Both the position numbers and the translations under genes were made by a program. Shown here piece by piece: positions 26,508-35,262 of a stretch of 37,885 nt of DNA (positions within the stretch are counted from its first letter, which is position 1; the number at the start of each line of letters is the position of its first letter). The notes under the pieces were generated by a model, which saw only the letters and a list, made by a program, of their open reading frames with translations, made no database searches and was not told the DNA's origin. The stretch is from Paracoccaceae bacterium (GTDB taxonomy: Bacteria > Pseudomonadota > Alphaproteobacteria > Rhodobacterales > Rhodobacteraceae), in contig JAFIEF010000028.1 of assembly GCA_020832655.1 (NCBI GenBank), forward strand, positions 1 through 37,885, written 5' to 3'.

Positions 26508-28439
26508 ATGTTTGACAAGATACTGATTGCCAATCGCGGGGAAATCGCCTGCCGCATCATCCGCTCGGCGCAAGGGCTGGGGGTGCGCACAGTCGCGGTC
26601 TATTCCGATGCGGATATGCGCGCGCTGCATGTCGAACTGGCCGATGAAGCGGTCCATATCGGCGGGCCAGCCCCGAAAGACAGCTATCTGCGCGGTGATG
26701 TCATCATTCGCGCCGCCCTTGATACCGGCGCACAGGCAATCCACCCCGGCTATGGGTTTTTGTCCGAAAACCCCGATTTTGTGGACGCTGTGGAGGCCGC
26801 AGGGCTGGTCTTTATCGGCCCTTCGGCGGCGGCCATTCGCGCGATGGGGCTGAAGGATGCCGCCAAGGCGCTGATGCAGGAAGCGGGCGTGCCGGTGGTG
26901 CCGGGCTATCACGGCGCCAACCAGGATCCCGAGCATCTGTCGGGTGCGGCGGATGCCATCGGCTATCCGGTGCTGATCAAGGCGGTGGCGGGCGGGGGCG
27001 GCAAGGGCATGCGGCTGGTCGAACGCCCGGCCGAGTTCATGGAGGCGCTGGCCAGTGCCAAGGGCGAGGCCGCGACAGCCTTCGGCAATGATGCGGTGCT
27101 GATCGAGAAATATATCCTCAAGCCGCGCCATATCGAGGTGCAGGTCTTTGGCGATGGTGCGGATGCCGTGCATCTGTTCGAACGCGACTGTTCGCTGCAA
27201 CGCCGCCACCAGAAGGTGATCGAGGAAGCCCCCGCACCGGGCATGACCGAGGAGATGCGCGCCGCGATGGGGCAGGCGGCGGTGCGGGCCGCTTGCGCGA
27301 TTGGCTATAAAGGCGCGGGCACGGTCGAATTCATCGTCGATGGCAGTCGCGGGCTGCGCCCTGACGGGTTCTGGTTCATGGAAATGAACACCCGCCTTCA
27401 GGTCGAACACCCTGTGACCGAGGCGATCACCGGGGTCGATCTGGTCGAATGGCAGTTGCGCGTCGCCTCGGGCGAGGGCTTGCCCTGCGGCCAGGATGCG
27501 CTGTCGATCACCGGACATGCGTTCGAGGCACGGCTTTATGCCGAAGATGTATCCGCAGGCTTTCTGCCTGCAACGGGCCGCCTGGCGCATCTGCGTTTCA
27601 GCGACATGGCGCGTAGTGATTCGGGTGTGCGCAGCGGCGATGAGATCAGCCCCTGGTATGACCCGATGATTGCCAAGATCGTCACTTCCGGCCCCAGCCG
27701 CGCCGTGGCGCTGAAACGGCTGGAACAGGCGCTGGAACAGACGCAGGTGGCCGGGTCGGTTACCAATCTGGCCTTTCTGGGTGCGCTTGCCCGCCATGCA
27801 GGCTTTCGCGCGGGTGATGTCGATACCGGGCTGATCGGGCGCGATCTGGCCGCGCTGACCGAGGAACCGGATCCGCAGCCCTGGGAGCTGGCCGCCGCTG
27901 CGGCGCTGGCAATTGATCTGGGCGCGTGCCGCGATGCGCTGGCGGGCTTCACCCTTGGTGCGCCGATGTGGCAATCTGTGGTGCTGGAGGGGCAGGTTGG
28001 GTTGCGCATCGCAGTAACCGGTCCCGCGCGCGCGCAGGTGCAGATCGGCGATGCGGTAATCGGGGTGCAGGCAGATGATGCGGGTTTGCGCATCGCAGGC
28101 GCGCCGGGGCCAGTACAGGGGTTGGCGTTGGGGGGGCGTATTTTCCTGTTCGGGGCAGCCCCGCGCCTGTTCGAGCGACTGGACCCGCTGGCGCGCGACA
28201 GCGCTGCCGGGGCGGGGCAGGATGTGGTTCTGGCGCCCATGCCGGGGCTGGTCAAGGCCGTGTTCGTTGCGGCGGGAGACGAGGTTGCGGTGGGCACAAG
28301 GCTTGCCGTGCTGGAGGCGATGAAGATGGAACACACGCTGAGTGCGGCACGCGCGGGTCGCGTGGCCGAGGTGCTGGCACAGCCCGGCGCGCAGGTCGAG
28401 GCGGGCGCTGCACTGGTCCGGCTGGAGGACGAGCCATGA
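26508..28439 (+). CDS. mccA: Methylcrotonyl-CoA carboxylase, biotin (alpha) subunit
   Basis: The start is ATG 26508 (643 residues), with AAAAGGA about 10 nt upstream. A GTG or similar start further upstream would extend it into the repeat hairpin. The order is biotin carboxylase domain (FDKILIANRGEIACRIIRSA at the N-terminus, ATP-grasp KAVAGGGGKGMRLV, ERDCSLQRRHQKVIEEAPAP, EMNTRLQVEHPVTE), a less conserved middle domain, and a biotinyl domain with the AMKM motif; the biotin-accepting lysine is K606. The subunit carboxylates its own biotin with ATP and bicarbonate. Its stop overlaps an ATG (ATGA at 28436-28439) that opens a 28-codon frame. Confidence 0.96.
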   Translation: MFDKILIANRGEIACRIIRSAQGLGVRTVAVYSDADMRALHVELADEAVHIGGPAPKDSYLRGDVIIRAALDTGAQAIHPGYGFLSENPDFVDAVEAAGLVFIGPSAAAIRAMGLKDAAKALMQEAGVPVVPGYHGANQDPEHLSGAADAIGYPVLIKAVAGGGGKGMRLVERPAEFMEALASAKGEAATAFGNDAVLIEKYILKPRHIEVQVFGDGADAVHLFERDCSLQRRHQKVIEEAPAPGMTEEMRAAMGQAAVRAACAIGYKGAGTVEFIVDGSRGLRPDGFWFMEMNTRLQVEHPVTEAITGVDLVEWQLRVASGEGLPCGQDALSITGHAFEARLYAEDVSAGFLPATGRLAHLRFSDMARSDSGVRSGDEISPWYDPMIAKIVTSGPSRAVALKRLEQALEQTQVAGSVTNLAFLGALARHAGFRAGDVDTGLIGRDLAALTEEPDPQPWELAAAAALAIDLGACRDALAGFTLGAPMWQSVVLEGQVGLRIAVTGPARAQVQIGDAVIGVQADDAGLRIAGAPGPVQGLALGGRIFLFGAAPRLFERLDPLARDSAAGAGQDVVLAPMPGLVKAVFVAAGDEVAVGTRLAVLEAMKMEHTLSAARAGRVAEVLAQPGAQVEAGAALVRLEDEP

Positions 28440-28486
28440 GCGGCGCGCATCCATTATGCCGCGTGCTGCGCGGCAGCGCCGGATTT

Positions 28487-28507
28487 GAGTATTTTTGGCA
28501 AGATGAA
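28487..28507 (+). repeat. Third copy of the repeated intergenic motif
   Basis: GAGTATTTTTGGCAAGATGA plus A (21 nt) repeats the arm of the hairpin at 26370-26435. It lies in the 79-bp gap between mccA and the GST-like gene. Here it is a single copy and forms no hairpin. Confidence 0.75.
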
Positions 28508-28518
28508 GGGGCAGGGGC

Positions 28519-29151
28519 ATGATCCGGCTGTGGCATGTGGCGCAATCGCGGTCGTTCCGGGTGCTCTGGGCGCTGGAAGAGATCGGCGCGGGTTATGAGC
28601 TGATCCCGTGCAGCTTCTTCGACAAGTCGCTGCGCGGGCCGGATCATCTGGCGCGCTCGCCCGCCGGGCGGGTGCCGGCGGTGGAAATCGATGGTCAGAA
28701 TATGTGCGAAAGCGGGGCGATCCTGCTATATCTGGCCGAAACCCGCGCGCCGCATCTGCGCGCGCCCGAGGGCAGTGCTGCCCGCGCGCGTTTTCTGCAA
28801 GCGCTGCATTTCGCCGAAACGCTGGGCGCGCATCTGGCCAATCTGACCCAGCATCATATTGTTCTGCGCGAGGAATGGATGCGCTCGGCCACTGTAATGC
28901 GGCTGGAAGCGAAGCGGTTGCAGAATGCGCTTGGGGCTGTCGGGCCGGGCTGGGCCAGCGATGCATTCAGTGTCGCCGATATCGCGCAGGGCTATGCTGT
29001 CTGGCTGGCGCAGCGTTTTGTGGAATTGCCGCAACCGGCGGCAGAATATCTGCGCGCGATCAAGGCGCGGGCCGCGTTTCAGGCCGCGCTGGCCAAGGAT
29101 GGACCGGCCCGCATCTACACCCGGTCCTTCTATCCGCCACCAGAGGGGTAA
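28519..29151 (+). CDS. Glutathione S-transferase family protein
   Basis: A 210-residue protein with a thioredoxin-fold N-terminal domain (residues 1-80: LWHVAQSRSFRVLWALEEIGAGYELIP, then the cis-proline RVPAVEIDG and the glutathione-binding ESGAILLYLAE) and an all-helical C-terminal domain (about 90-205). The catalytic residue is probably S9 or S11 near the N-terminus, as in serine-type or beta-like GSTs, but this is uncertain. The gene overlaps the end of a 28-codon frame and is 3 bp before HMG-CoA lyase, so it is inside the leucine operon. GSTs are not part of the known pathway; a role in removing reactive acyl or enoyl intermediates is a guess. Confidence 0.9.
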   Translation: MIRLWHVAQSRSFRVLWALEEIGAGYELIPCSFFDKSLRGPDHLARSPAGRVPAVEIDGQNMCESGAILLYLAETRAPHLRAPEGSAARARFLQALHFAETLGAHLANLTQHHIVLREEWMRSATVMRLEAKRLQNALGAVGPGWASDAFSVADIAQGYAVWLAQRFVELPQPAAEYLRAIKARAAFQAALAKDGPARIYTRSFYPPPEG

Positions 29152-29154
29152 GCC

Positions 29155-30012
29155 ATGTCCTGTGTCGAGATTTTCGAGGTTGGCCCGCGCGACGGGTTGC
29201 AGAACGAAAAACGCCCGATCCCCACGCGTGAAAAGGTCGCACTGGTCGATTGCCTGAGCGAGGCCGGGTTTCGCCGCATCGAGGTGGCCAGCTTCGTCAG
29301 CCCGAAATGGGTGCCGCAAATGGCAGATGGCGCCGATGTCCTGGCGCAGATCACGCGCAAGCCGGGGCTGCGCTATGCCGCGCTGACGCCCAATATGAAG
29401 GGGTTCGAGGCCGCTTTGGCCGCGCGCGCCGATGAGGTGGCGATTTTTGGTGCGGCCTCTGAAGGGTTCAGCCGCGCCAATCTGAACTGCTCGATTGCCG
29501 AGAGTCTGGAGCGGTTTGCACCAGTGGCACGGGCCGCGCAGGAGGCCGGGTTGCCGCTGCGTGGCTATGTGTCTTGCGTGACGAATTGCCCGTTTGATGG
29601 GCCTGTACCGCCAGAGCAAGTGGCCTGGGCTGCCGCGCGGCTGCGCGATATGGGGTGCTATGAGATCAGCCTTGGCGACACGATCGGGCAGGCGACGCCC
29701 GACAGCATCAGCGCGATGTTGCGCGCGGTGTTGCAGGAAGTCCCGGCTGCGCAACTGGCAGGGCATTACCATGACACGGGCGGGCAGGCGCTGGCGAATA
29801 TCGAAGCCTCGCTGGAGATGGGTCTGCGGGTGTTTGATGCCGCTGTTGGCGGGCTGGGCGGGTGTCCCTATGCGCCGGGTGCTTCGGGCAATGTCGCGAC
29901 CGAGGCGGTGCATGAATGGCTGACGGCGATGGGCTGGCAGACCGGGCTGGACCGCGCGGTTCTGGGGCAAGCGGCGGAATTGGCGCGCGCGATGCGCGCG
30001 GGCGAGGGGTAG
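29155..30012 (+). CDS. mvaB: Hydroxymethylglutaryl-CoA lyase
   Basis: The 285-residue enzyme cleaves 3-hydroxy-3-methylglutaryl-CoA to acetyl-CoA and acetoacetate, the last step of leucine breakdown. The N-terminal motif VGPRDGLQNE carries the catalytic R12 and D13. H204 and H206 of GHYHDTGGQALAN coordinate the metal. The signature loop GLGGCPYAPGASGNVATE contains the conserved cysteine C237. The length fits bacterial HMG-CoA lyases. It follows the GST-like gene by 3 bp and is followed by a perfect 18-bp hairpin before the hydratase gene. The stop TAG ends exactly where the hairpin begins. Confidence 0.96.
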   Translation: MSCVEIFEVGPRDGLQNEKRPIPTREKVALVDCLSEAGFRRIEVASFVSPKWVPQMADGADVLAQITRKPGLRYAALTPNMKGFEAALAARADEVAIFGAASEGFSRANLNCSIAESLERFAPVARAAQEAGLPLRGYVSCVTNCPFDGPVPPEQVAWAAARLRDMGCYEISLGDTIGQATPDSISAMLRAVLQEVPAAQLAGHYHDTGGQALANIEASLEMGLRVFDAAVGGLGGCPYAPGASGNVATEAVHEWLTAMGWQTGLDRAVLGQAAELARAMRAGEG

Positions 30013-30063
30013 AAACCGGGCAGAGCGTGCCCACCCACCCGCCCGCACGCTCTGCCCGGTTTC
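30012..30063 (+). repeat. Perfect 18-bp inverted repeat between mvaB and liuC
   Basis: The arm GAAACCGGGCAGAGCGTG (30012-30029) is exactly complementary to the arm at 30046-30063, with a C-rich 16-nt loop. It starts on the last base of the mvaB stop. A GC-rich 18-bp stem should stall polymerase or block nucleases, but no U-tract follows (TTTCAGGG). It may stabilise the upstream mRNA, attenuate expression of the hydratase, or act as a terminator. Confidence 0.85.
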
Positions 30064-30089
30064 AGGGCCATGATCCGAATGGGGGTAGT

Positions 30090-30875
30090 ATGGGCTATCA
30101 GACGATCACTATAGACACGGACAGTCGTGGCGTGGCGGTGCTGACGCTGGCAAGGCCAGACAAGCATAATGCGCTCAATGCGCAGTTGATTGACGAATTG
30201 ACGCGCGCGGCTGCTGAACTGGGCGCGGATGACGCGGTGCGCGTGGTGGTGCTGACCGGCGCGGGCAAGAGCTTTTGCGCGGGCGGCGATCTGGGCTGGA
30301 TGCAGGACCAGATGCGCGCCGATGGTCCCGCCCGCGCGCGCGAGGCGGGCAAGCTGGCGGGCATGCTGGGGGCGCTGAATCGTTTGCCGAAACCCTTGAT
30401 CGGGCGAGTGCAGGGGCAGGCCTTTGGCGGGGGTATCGGGATGATGGCGGTTTGCGATGTCGCGGTCGGGGTCGAAGGCGCGAAATTCGGCCTGACCGAG
30501 ACGCGGCTGGGGCTGATCCCCGCGACCATCGGCCCATATGTGCTGGCCCGCATGGGCGAAGCCTGTGCGCGCCGTGTCTTCATGTCGGCGCGGATTTTCG
30601 ACGCGGTTGAGGCGGTAAGCCTGGGCCTGCTGGCCCGCGCGGTTGCCCCCGAAGCGCTGGATGACGCGGTCGCGGCAGAGGTCGCGCCCTATCTGGCCTG
30701 CGCCCCCGGCGCCGTGGCGCGCGCCAAGGCGCTGGCGCAGCATCTGGGGGCCGCGATCAGCCGGGCGGATGTTGAGCATTCCATCGCCGAGCTGGTCGCC
30801 TGCTGGGAAGACGCCGAGGCGCAAGAGGGGATCGGCGCGTTTTTCGACCGCCGCAAGCCCGGCTGGGCGCGCTGA
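30090..30875 (+). CDS. liuC: Methylglutaconyl-CoA hydratase (enoyl-CoA hydratase family)
   Basis: The product from ATG 30090 has 261 residues. The upstream frame to 29916 overlaps mvaB and the hairpin and is rejected. The crotonase fold is shown by LARPDKHNALNAQLIDEL, SFCAGGDLGWMQDQM (oxyanion-hole residues near 64-66) and FGGGIGMMAVCDVAVG. The motif GGDLGWM at 65-71 and AKFGLTETRLGLIPATIGPYV (132-151), with E137 as probable catalytic acid, are what I associate with 3-methylglutaconyl-CoA hydratases. It converts methylglutaconyl-CoA from MccAB to HMG-CoA for MvaB. Being last and after a strong hairpin, it may be expressed at a different level from the rest. Confidence 0.92.
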   Translation: MGYQTITIDTDSRGVAVLTLARPDKHNALNAQLIDELTRAAAELGADDAVRVVVLTGAGKSFCAGGDLGWMQDQMRADGPARAREAGKLAGMLGALNRLPKPLIGRVQGQAFGGGIGMMAVCDVAVGVEGAKFGLTETRLGLIPATIGPYVLARMGEACARRVFMSARIFDAVEAVSLGLLARAVAPEALDDAVAAEVAPYLACAPGAVARAKALAQHLGAAISRADVEHSIAELVACWEDAEAQEGIGAFFDRRKPGWAR

Positions 30876-31033
30876 GTCGGGCGTCGGATGCGCGCGCGAC
30901 ATCGTGACAAGCCGATATCGTGCGTCGCTGTTTCCTGCGTCGGTTCCGGCATAACTTATTCATAAACAAGAATGTTATCGGCATGCGATGGTATGCGAAA
31001 GGTTTTTTTCTGACTGTGCGACGCCAGTCCGAG

Positions 31034-31062
31034 TTGACCACCCTGTCCGACAAGGATAGATG
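31034..31062 (+). promoter_or_regulatory. Candidate promoter of the nuo operon
   Basis: TTGACC (31034-31039, five of six -35 bases) precedes TAGATG (31057-31062, three of six -10 bases) with a 17-nt spacer. The predicted leader is about 72 nt before the nuoA GTG. The -10 is poor, so the call rests on the -35 and position. The rest of the 265-bp gap (30876-31140) contains an AT-rich dyad at 30951-30978 but no gene. Confidence 0.35.
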
Positions 31063-31140
31063 ATGCGGTAGCCAAGACGCGGTCTTGGGGCTGGTGGCTG
31101 CCCGTTGCCGGCCTGACCCTGCGCCATGAAGGAGCCAAAG

Positions 31141-32030
<890 letters not shown>

Positions 32031-32042
32031 GGGGGCGAGATC

Positions 32043-32654
32043 ATGTCTGAAGCTGTCACGGAACTGGCCGAACAACTTGAACTGCGCATGGCCGATGCGG
32101 TTGTGGATCGCGTCATTGCCTTTGGCGAATTGACTGTCACCACCACCCTGACGGAATTGCCGAAGCTGGTGCGCTTCCTGCAGACCGATGAAAGCATGCG
32201 CTTTTCGACGCTGGTGGATATCACCGCGGTGGATTATCCCGGTCGGCGCAAGCGCTTCGAGCTGGTCTATCATTTCCTGTCGATGTATCGCAATCACCGC
32301 ATCCGGGTGAAGGTTGCGGTTGAAGAGGCCGATATCGTGCCCTCGATCACCGATATCCACCCCTCGGCCAACTGGTTCGAGCGCGAGGTTTTCGACATGT
32401 TCGGCATCCTGTTTTCGGGCCACCCGGATCTGCGCCGCATCCTGACCGATTACGGCTTTCGCGGGCATCCGCTGCGCAAGGATTTCCCGACCACCGGCTA
32501 TACCGAAGTGCGCTATGACGAGGTGCTAAAGCGCGTGGTCTATGAACCCGTGCAGCTGGTGCAGGAATACCGCCAGTTCGATTTCATGTCGCCCTGGGAA
32601 GGGGCCGAGTATATCCTGCCGGGCGATGAGAAGCCGAAGGAGGCTGCGAAATGA
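32043..32654 (+). CDS. nuoC: NADH-quinone oxidoreductase subunit C
   Basis: A 203-residue peripheral-arm subunit (30-kDa family). The conserved block [11 protein letters not shown]-like ([25 protein letters not shown]) and the signature [39 protein letters not shown] are intact. This matches the separate NuoC of alphaproteobacteria, not the NuoCD fusion of E. coli. AAGGGGG lies upstream of the ATG. The stop overlaps nuoD by ATGA at 32651-32654, so translation is coupled. NuoC scaffolds the quinone module with NuoB and NuoD. Confidence 0.97.
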   Translation: MSEAVTELAEQLELRMADAVVDRVIAFGELTVTTTLTELPKLVRFLQTDESMRFSTLVDITAVDYPGRRKRFELVYHFLSMYRNHRIRVKVAVEEADIVPSITDIHPSANWFEREVFDMFGILFSGHPDLRRILTDYGFRGHPLRKDFPTTGYTEVRYDEVLKRVVYEPVQLVQEYRQFDFMSPWEGAEYILPGDEKPKEAAK

Positions 32655-33874
32655 TGGATGGCGGCAAGGGCTTTCAGGACGCCCAGACGGGCGAGCAGAA
32701 GATCCGCAATTTCAACATCAATTTCGGCCCCCAGCACCCGGCGGCGCATGGGGTGCTGCGGCTGGTGCTGGAACTGGATGGCGAGATTGTCGAGCGCTGC
32801 GACCCCCATATCGGGCTGTTGCATCGCGGCACTGAAAAGCTGATGGAAAGCCGCACCTATCTGCAGAACCTGCCCTATTTCGACCGGCTGGATTATGTGG
32901 CGCCGATGAATCAGGAACATGCCTGGTGTCTGGCGATTGAAAAGCTGACCGGCGTCGAGGTGCCGCGCCGCGCCAGCCTGATCCGGGTGCTTTACAGCGA
33001 AATCGGGCGCATCCTGAACCATCTGCTGAATGTCACCACCCAGGCGCTGGATGTGGGCGCGCTGACGCCGCCGCTTTGGGGGTTCGAAGAGCGCGAAAAG
33101 CTGATGATCTTCTATGAACGCGCCTGCGGGGCGCGGCTGCATTCGGCCTATTTCCGCCCCGGTGGTGTGCATCAGGATCTGCCGCCCAAGCTGCTGGATG
33201 ATATCGAGGAATGGGCGCATGGTTTCCCTGCCACGCTTGACGATATCGAGGGCTTGCTGACGGAAAACCGCATTTTCAAGCAGCGCAATGCCGATATCGG
33301 CATCGTCACCGAACAGGAAATCCTCGATTGGGGTTATTCGGGGGTGATGGTGCGCGGCTCTGGCTTTGCATGGGATCTGCGCCGTGCGCAACCCTATGAA
33401 TGCTATGACGAATTCGACTTCAAGGTGGCTGTGGGCAAGAATGGCGATTGCTATGACCGGTATCTTGTCCGCATGGCCGAGATGCGCGAGAGCACCAAGA
33501 TCATCCTGCAAGCCATCGACAAGCTGCGCGCGCCCGAAGGTCAGGGCGATGTGCTGGCGCGTGGCAAGATCACGCCGCCCCCGCGCGCCGAGATGAAGAC
33601 CTCTATGGAAGCCCTGATTCATCACTTCAAGCTTTACACCGAAGGGTTCCATGTGCCCGCGGGCGAAGTCTATGCTGCGGTCGAAGCCCCCAAGGGCGAG
33701 TTTGGCGTCTATCTGGTGGCCGATGGCACCAACCGGCCCTACCGCGCCAAGATCCGCGCGCCGGGCTATCTGCATCTGCAAAGCATGGACCATATCGCCA
33801 AGGGCCACCAGCTGGCCGATGTTGCCGCCATTATCGGCACGATGGATGTCGTCTTTGGGGAGATTGACCGCTAA
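32651..33874 (+). CDS. nuoD: NADH-quinone oxidoreductase subunit D
   Basis: The 407-residue 49-kDa-type subunit forms the quinone-binding pocket with NuoB. It shows [22 protein letters not shown] near residue 22, then [26 protein letters not shown] and [22 protein letters not shown]-like residues, and the C-terminus [11 protein letters not shown]. The quinone-contacting histidine and tyrosine motifs are present. The start is the first of two tandem ATGs. The stop TAA overlaps the nuoE ATG by one base (TAATG). Length is normal for the separate NuoD form. Confidence 0.97.
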   Translation: MMDGGKGFQDAQTGEQKIRNFNINFGPQHPAAHGVLRLVLELDGEIVERCDPHIGLLHRGTEKLMESRTYLQNLPYFDRLDYVAPMNQEHAWCLAIEKLTGVEVPRRASLIRVLYSEIGRILNHLLNVTTQALDVGALTPPLWGFEEREKLMIFYERACGARLHSAYFRPGGVHQDLPPKLLDDIEEWAHGFPATLDDIEGLLTENRIFKQRNADIGIVTEQEILDWGYSGVMVRGSGFAWDLRRAQPYECYDEFDFKVAVGKNGDCYDRYLVRMAEMRESTKIILQAIDKLRAPEGQGDVLARGKITPPPRAEMKTSMEALIHHFKLYTEGFHVPAGEVYAAVEAPKGEFGVYLVADGTNRPYRAKIRAPGYLHLQSMDHIAKGHQLADVAAIIGTMDVVFGEIDR

Positions 33875-34995
33875 TGCTGCGCCGCCTGCACCCGGAACAA
33901 CCCGAAAGCTTCGCCTTCACCCCCGCCAATCAGGCCTGGGCGGAAGCGCAGATCACCAAATACCCCGAAGGCCGTCAGGCCAGCGCGATCATTCCGCTTT
34001 TGTGGCGCGCGCAGGAGCAGGAAGGCTGGCTGACCCGCGCGGCGATCGAGCATGTCGCCGAAATGCTGGGCATGGCCTATATCCGCGCGCTGGAAGTGGC
34101 GACCTTCTATTTCATGTTCCAGTTGCAGCCGGTGGGGTCGGTCGCGCATATCCAGATCTGCGGCACCACAAGCTGCATGATCTGCGGGGCCGAAGACCTG
34201 ATCAGCGTCTGCCGCGAAAAAATCGCCCCGCGCCCGCATCAGCTTTCCGCCGATGGCAAGTTTTCCTGGGAAGAGGTCGAATGTCTGGGCGCCTGCGCCA
34301 ATGCGCCAATGGCGCAGATCGGCAAGGATTACTTTGAGGATCTGACCGCCGAAAGCTTCGCGAAGCTGCTCGATGAGATGGCCGCTGGAAAACTGCCGGA
34401 ACCGGGGCCGCAAAATGGCCGTTTTGCTTCGGAACCGCTGGGCGGGCTGACCTCGTTGAAGGACTACACCGGCGAGGCGCAGAACGGCTCTGTCGCGCTG
34501 GCCACGCGCCTGGGCGACACGCTCAAGCGCATTGACGGGACCGAAGTGCCGTTGATCACCCCCTGGCAAGGGGTCAAGACGCCCAGACCCGTGGACAGCG
34601 CGACCATCAAGAAGCACGAACCCAAGCCCGCAGCTGCGGCCCCGGCGGACAAGACCGGGGTTCAGAAGCAGGAAGCGCAGGAAAAGCCCAACGCCAAGCC
34701 CGACGCCGTGGCCAAGGGCGCAGAGGCAGAGGGCACGAAGCCCGAGATGCTGAAGAAGGCGCGCGGGCAGGCCGATGATCTGAAAAAGCTCAAAGGGGTC
34801 GGGCCGAAGCTGGAAAAGCTGCTCAATGAATTGGGGGTGTTCCATTTCTGGCAGATCGCGGGTTGGAGCGCGGATGAGATCACCTGGGTCGATGACCGGC
34901 TGAAATTCAAGGGCCGGATCGCCCGTGATGGCTGGATCGAACAGGCGAAGATTCTGGCCGATGGCGGCGAGACAGAGTTTTCGAAACGGCAGTAA
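33874..34995 (+). CDS. nuoE: NADH-quinone oxidoreductase subunit E with C-terminal extension
   Basis: The first about 170 residues form the thioredoxin-like 24-kDa subunit that holds [2Fe-2S] cluster N1a. The ligands are C96, C101, C137 and C141 (CGTTSC and CLGAC). The protein is 373 residues, about twice the usual length. It continues with a low-complexity Lys/Ala/Pro/Glu-rich linker (about 245-295) and a C-terminal domain (about 300-373). That domain begins [19 protein letters not shown], a helix-hairpin-helix-like pattern, and goes on through [16 protein letters not shown] and [13 protein letters not shown]. Such tails occur in alphaproteobacterial NuoE homologues as I recall; their job is not clear to me. 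It is followed by a DUF5337 gene. Confidence 0.94.
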   Translation: MLRRLHPEQPESFAFTPANQAWAEAQITKYPEGRQASAIIPLLWRAQEQEGWLTRAAIEHVAEMLGMAYIRALEVATFYFMFQLQPVGSVAHIQICGTTSCMICGAEDLISVCREKIAPRPHQLSADGKFSWEEVECLGACANAPMAQIGKDYFEDLTAESFAKLLDEMAAGKLPEPGPQNGRFASEPLGGLTSLKDYTGEAQNGSVALATRLGDTLKRIDGTEVPLITPWQGVKTPRPVDSATIKKHEPKPAAAAPADKTGVQKQEAQEKPNAKPDAVAKGAEAEGTKPEMLKKARGQADDLKKLKGVGPKLEKLLNELGVFHFWQIAGWSADEITWVDDRLKFKGRIARDGWIEQAKILADGGETEFSKRQ

Positions 34996-35013
34996 CAGGG
35001 GGAATGCGCGCAG

Positions 35014-35241
35014 ATGACCAAAGCCTCGGATCGCGACATGGCACTGGCCCGGCAGGCAAGACTTGCCGCGCTGGTGATGTGCGTGGCGATTGTGGCCTGG
35101 GTTCTGTTGCAGATGATCGGGCGCGAATATGGCTGGCAGGCGCGCTTTGCATTCCTGATAGATTTCGCAGCGCTGGCGGCCTTTGGCTGGGCGCTGATCG
35201 TGACTTTTCGTATCTGGCGGCAGCGCAACGCCGACAGGTAA
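35014..35241 (+). CDS. DUF5337 small membrane protein in the nuo operon
   Basis: A 75-residue protein with a charged N-terminus (MTKASDRDMALARQAR) and two membrane helices (about 18-36, AALVMCVAIVAWVLLQM, and 45-65, FAFLIDFAALAAFGWALIVTF), ending in a basic tail (RIWRQRNADR). It has the size and pattern I associate with DUF5337. It lies 18 bp after nuoE and 21 bp before nuoF, so it is made with the peripheral-arm subunits of complex I. Complex I in other bacteria has no such subunit at this place. It may be an accessory subunit or assembly factor, which is an inference from position only. Confidence 0.85.
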   Translation: MTKASDRDMALARQARLAALVMCVAIVAWVLLQMIGREYGWQARFAFLIDFAALAAFGWALIVTFRIWRQRNADR

Positions 35242-35262
35242 GGGGCAGATAAGGGGAAGCAG

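Noticed and set aside
26247-28520. 757-codon frame antisense to mccA
   Set aside because: It is the mirror of the carboxylase gene and spans two gene boundaries and a repeat hairpin. It has no motif or ribosome binding site.
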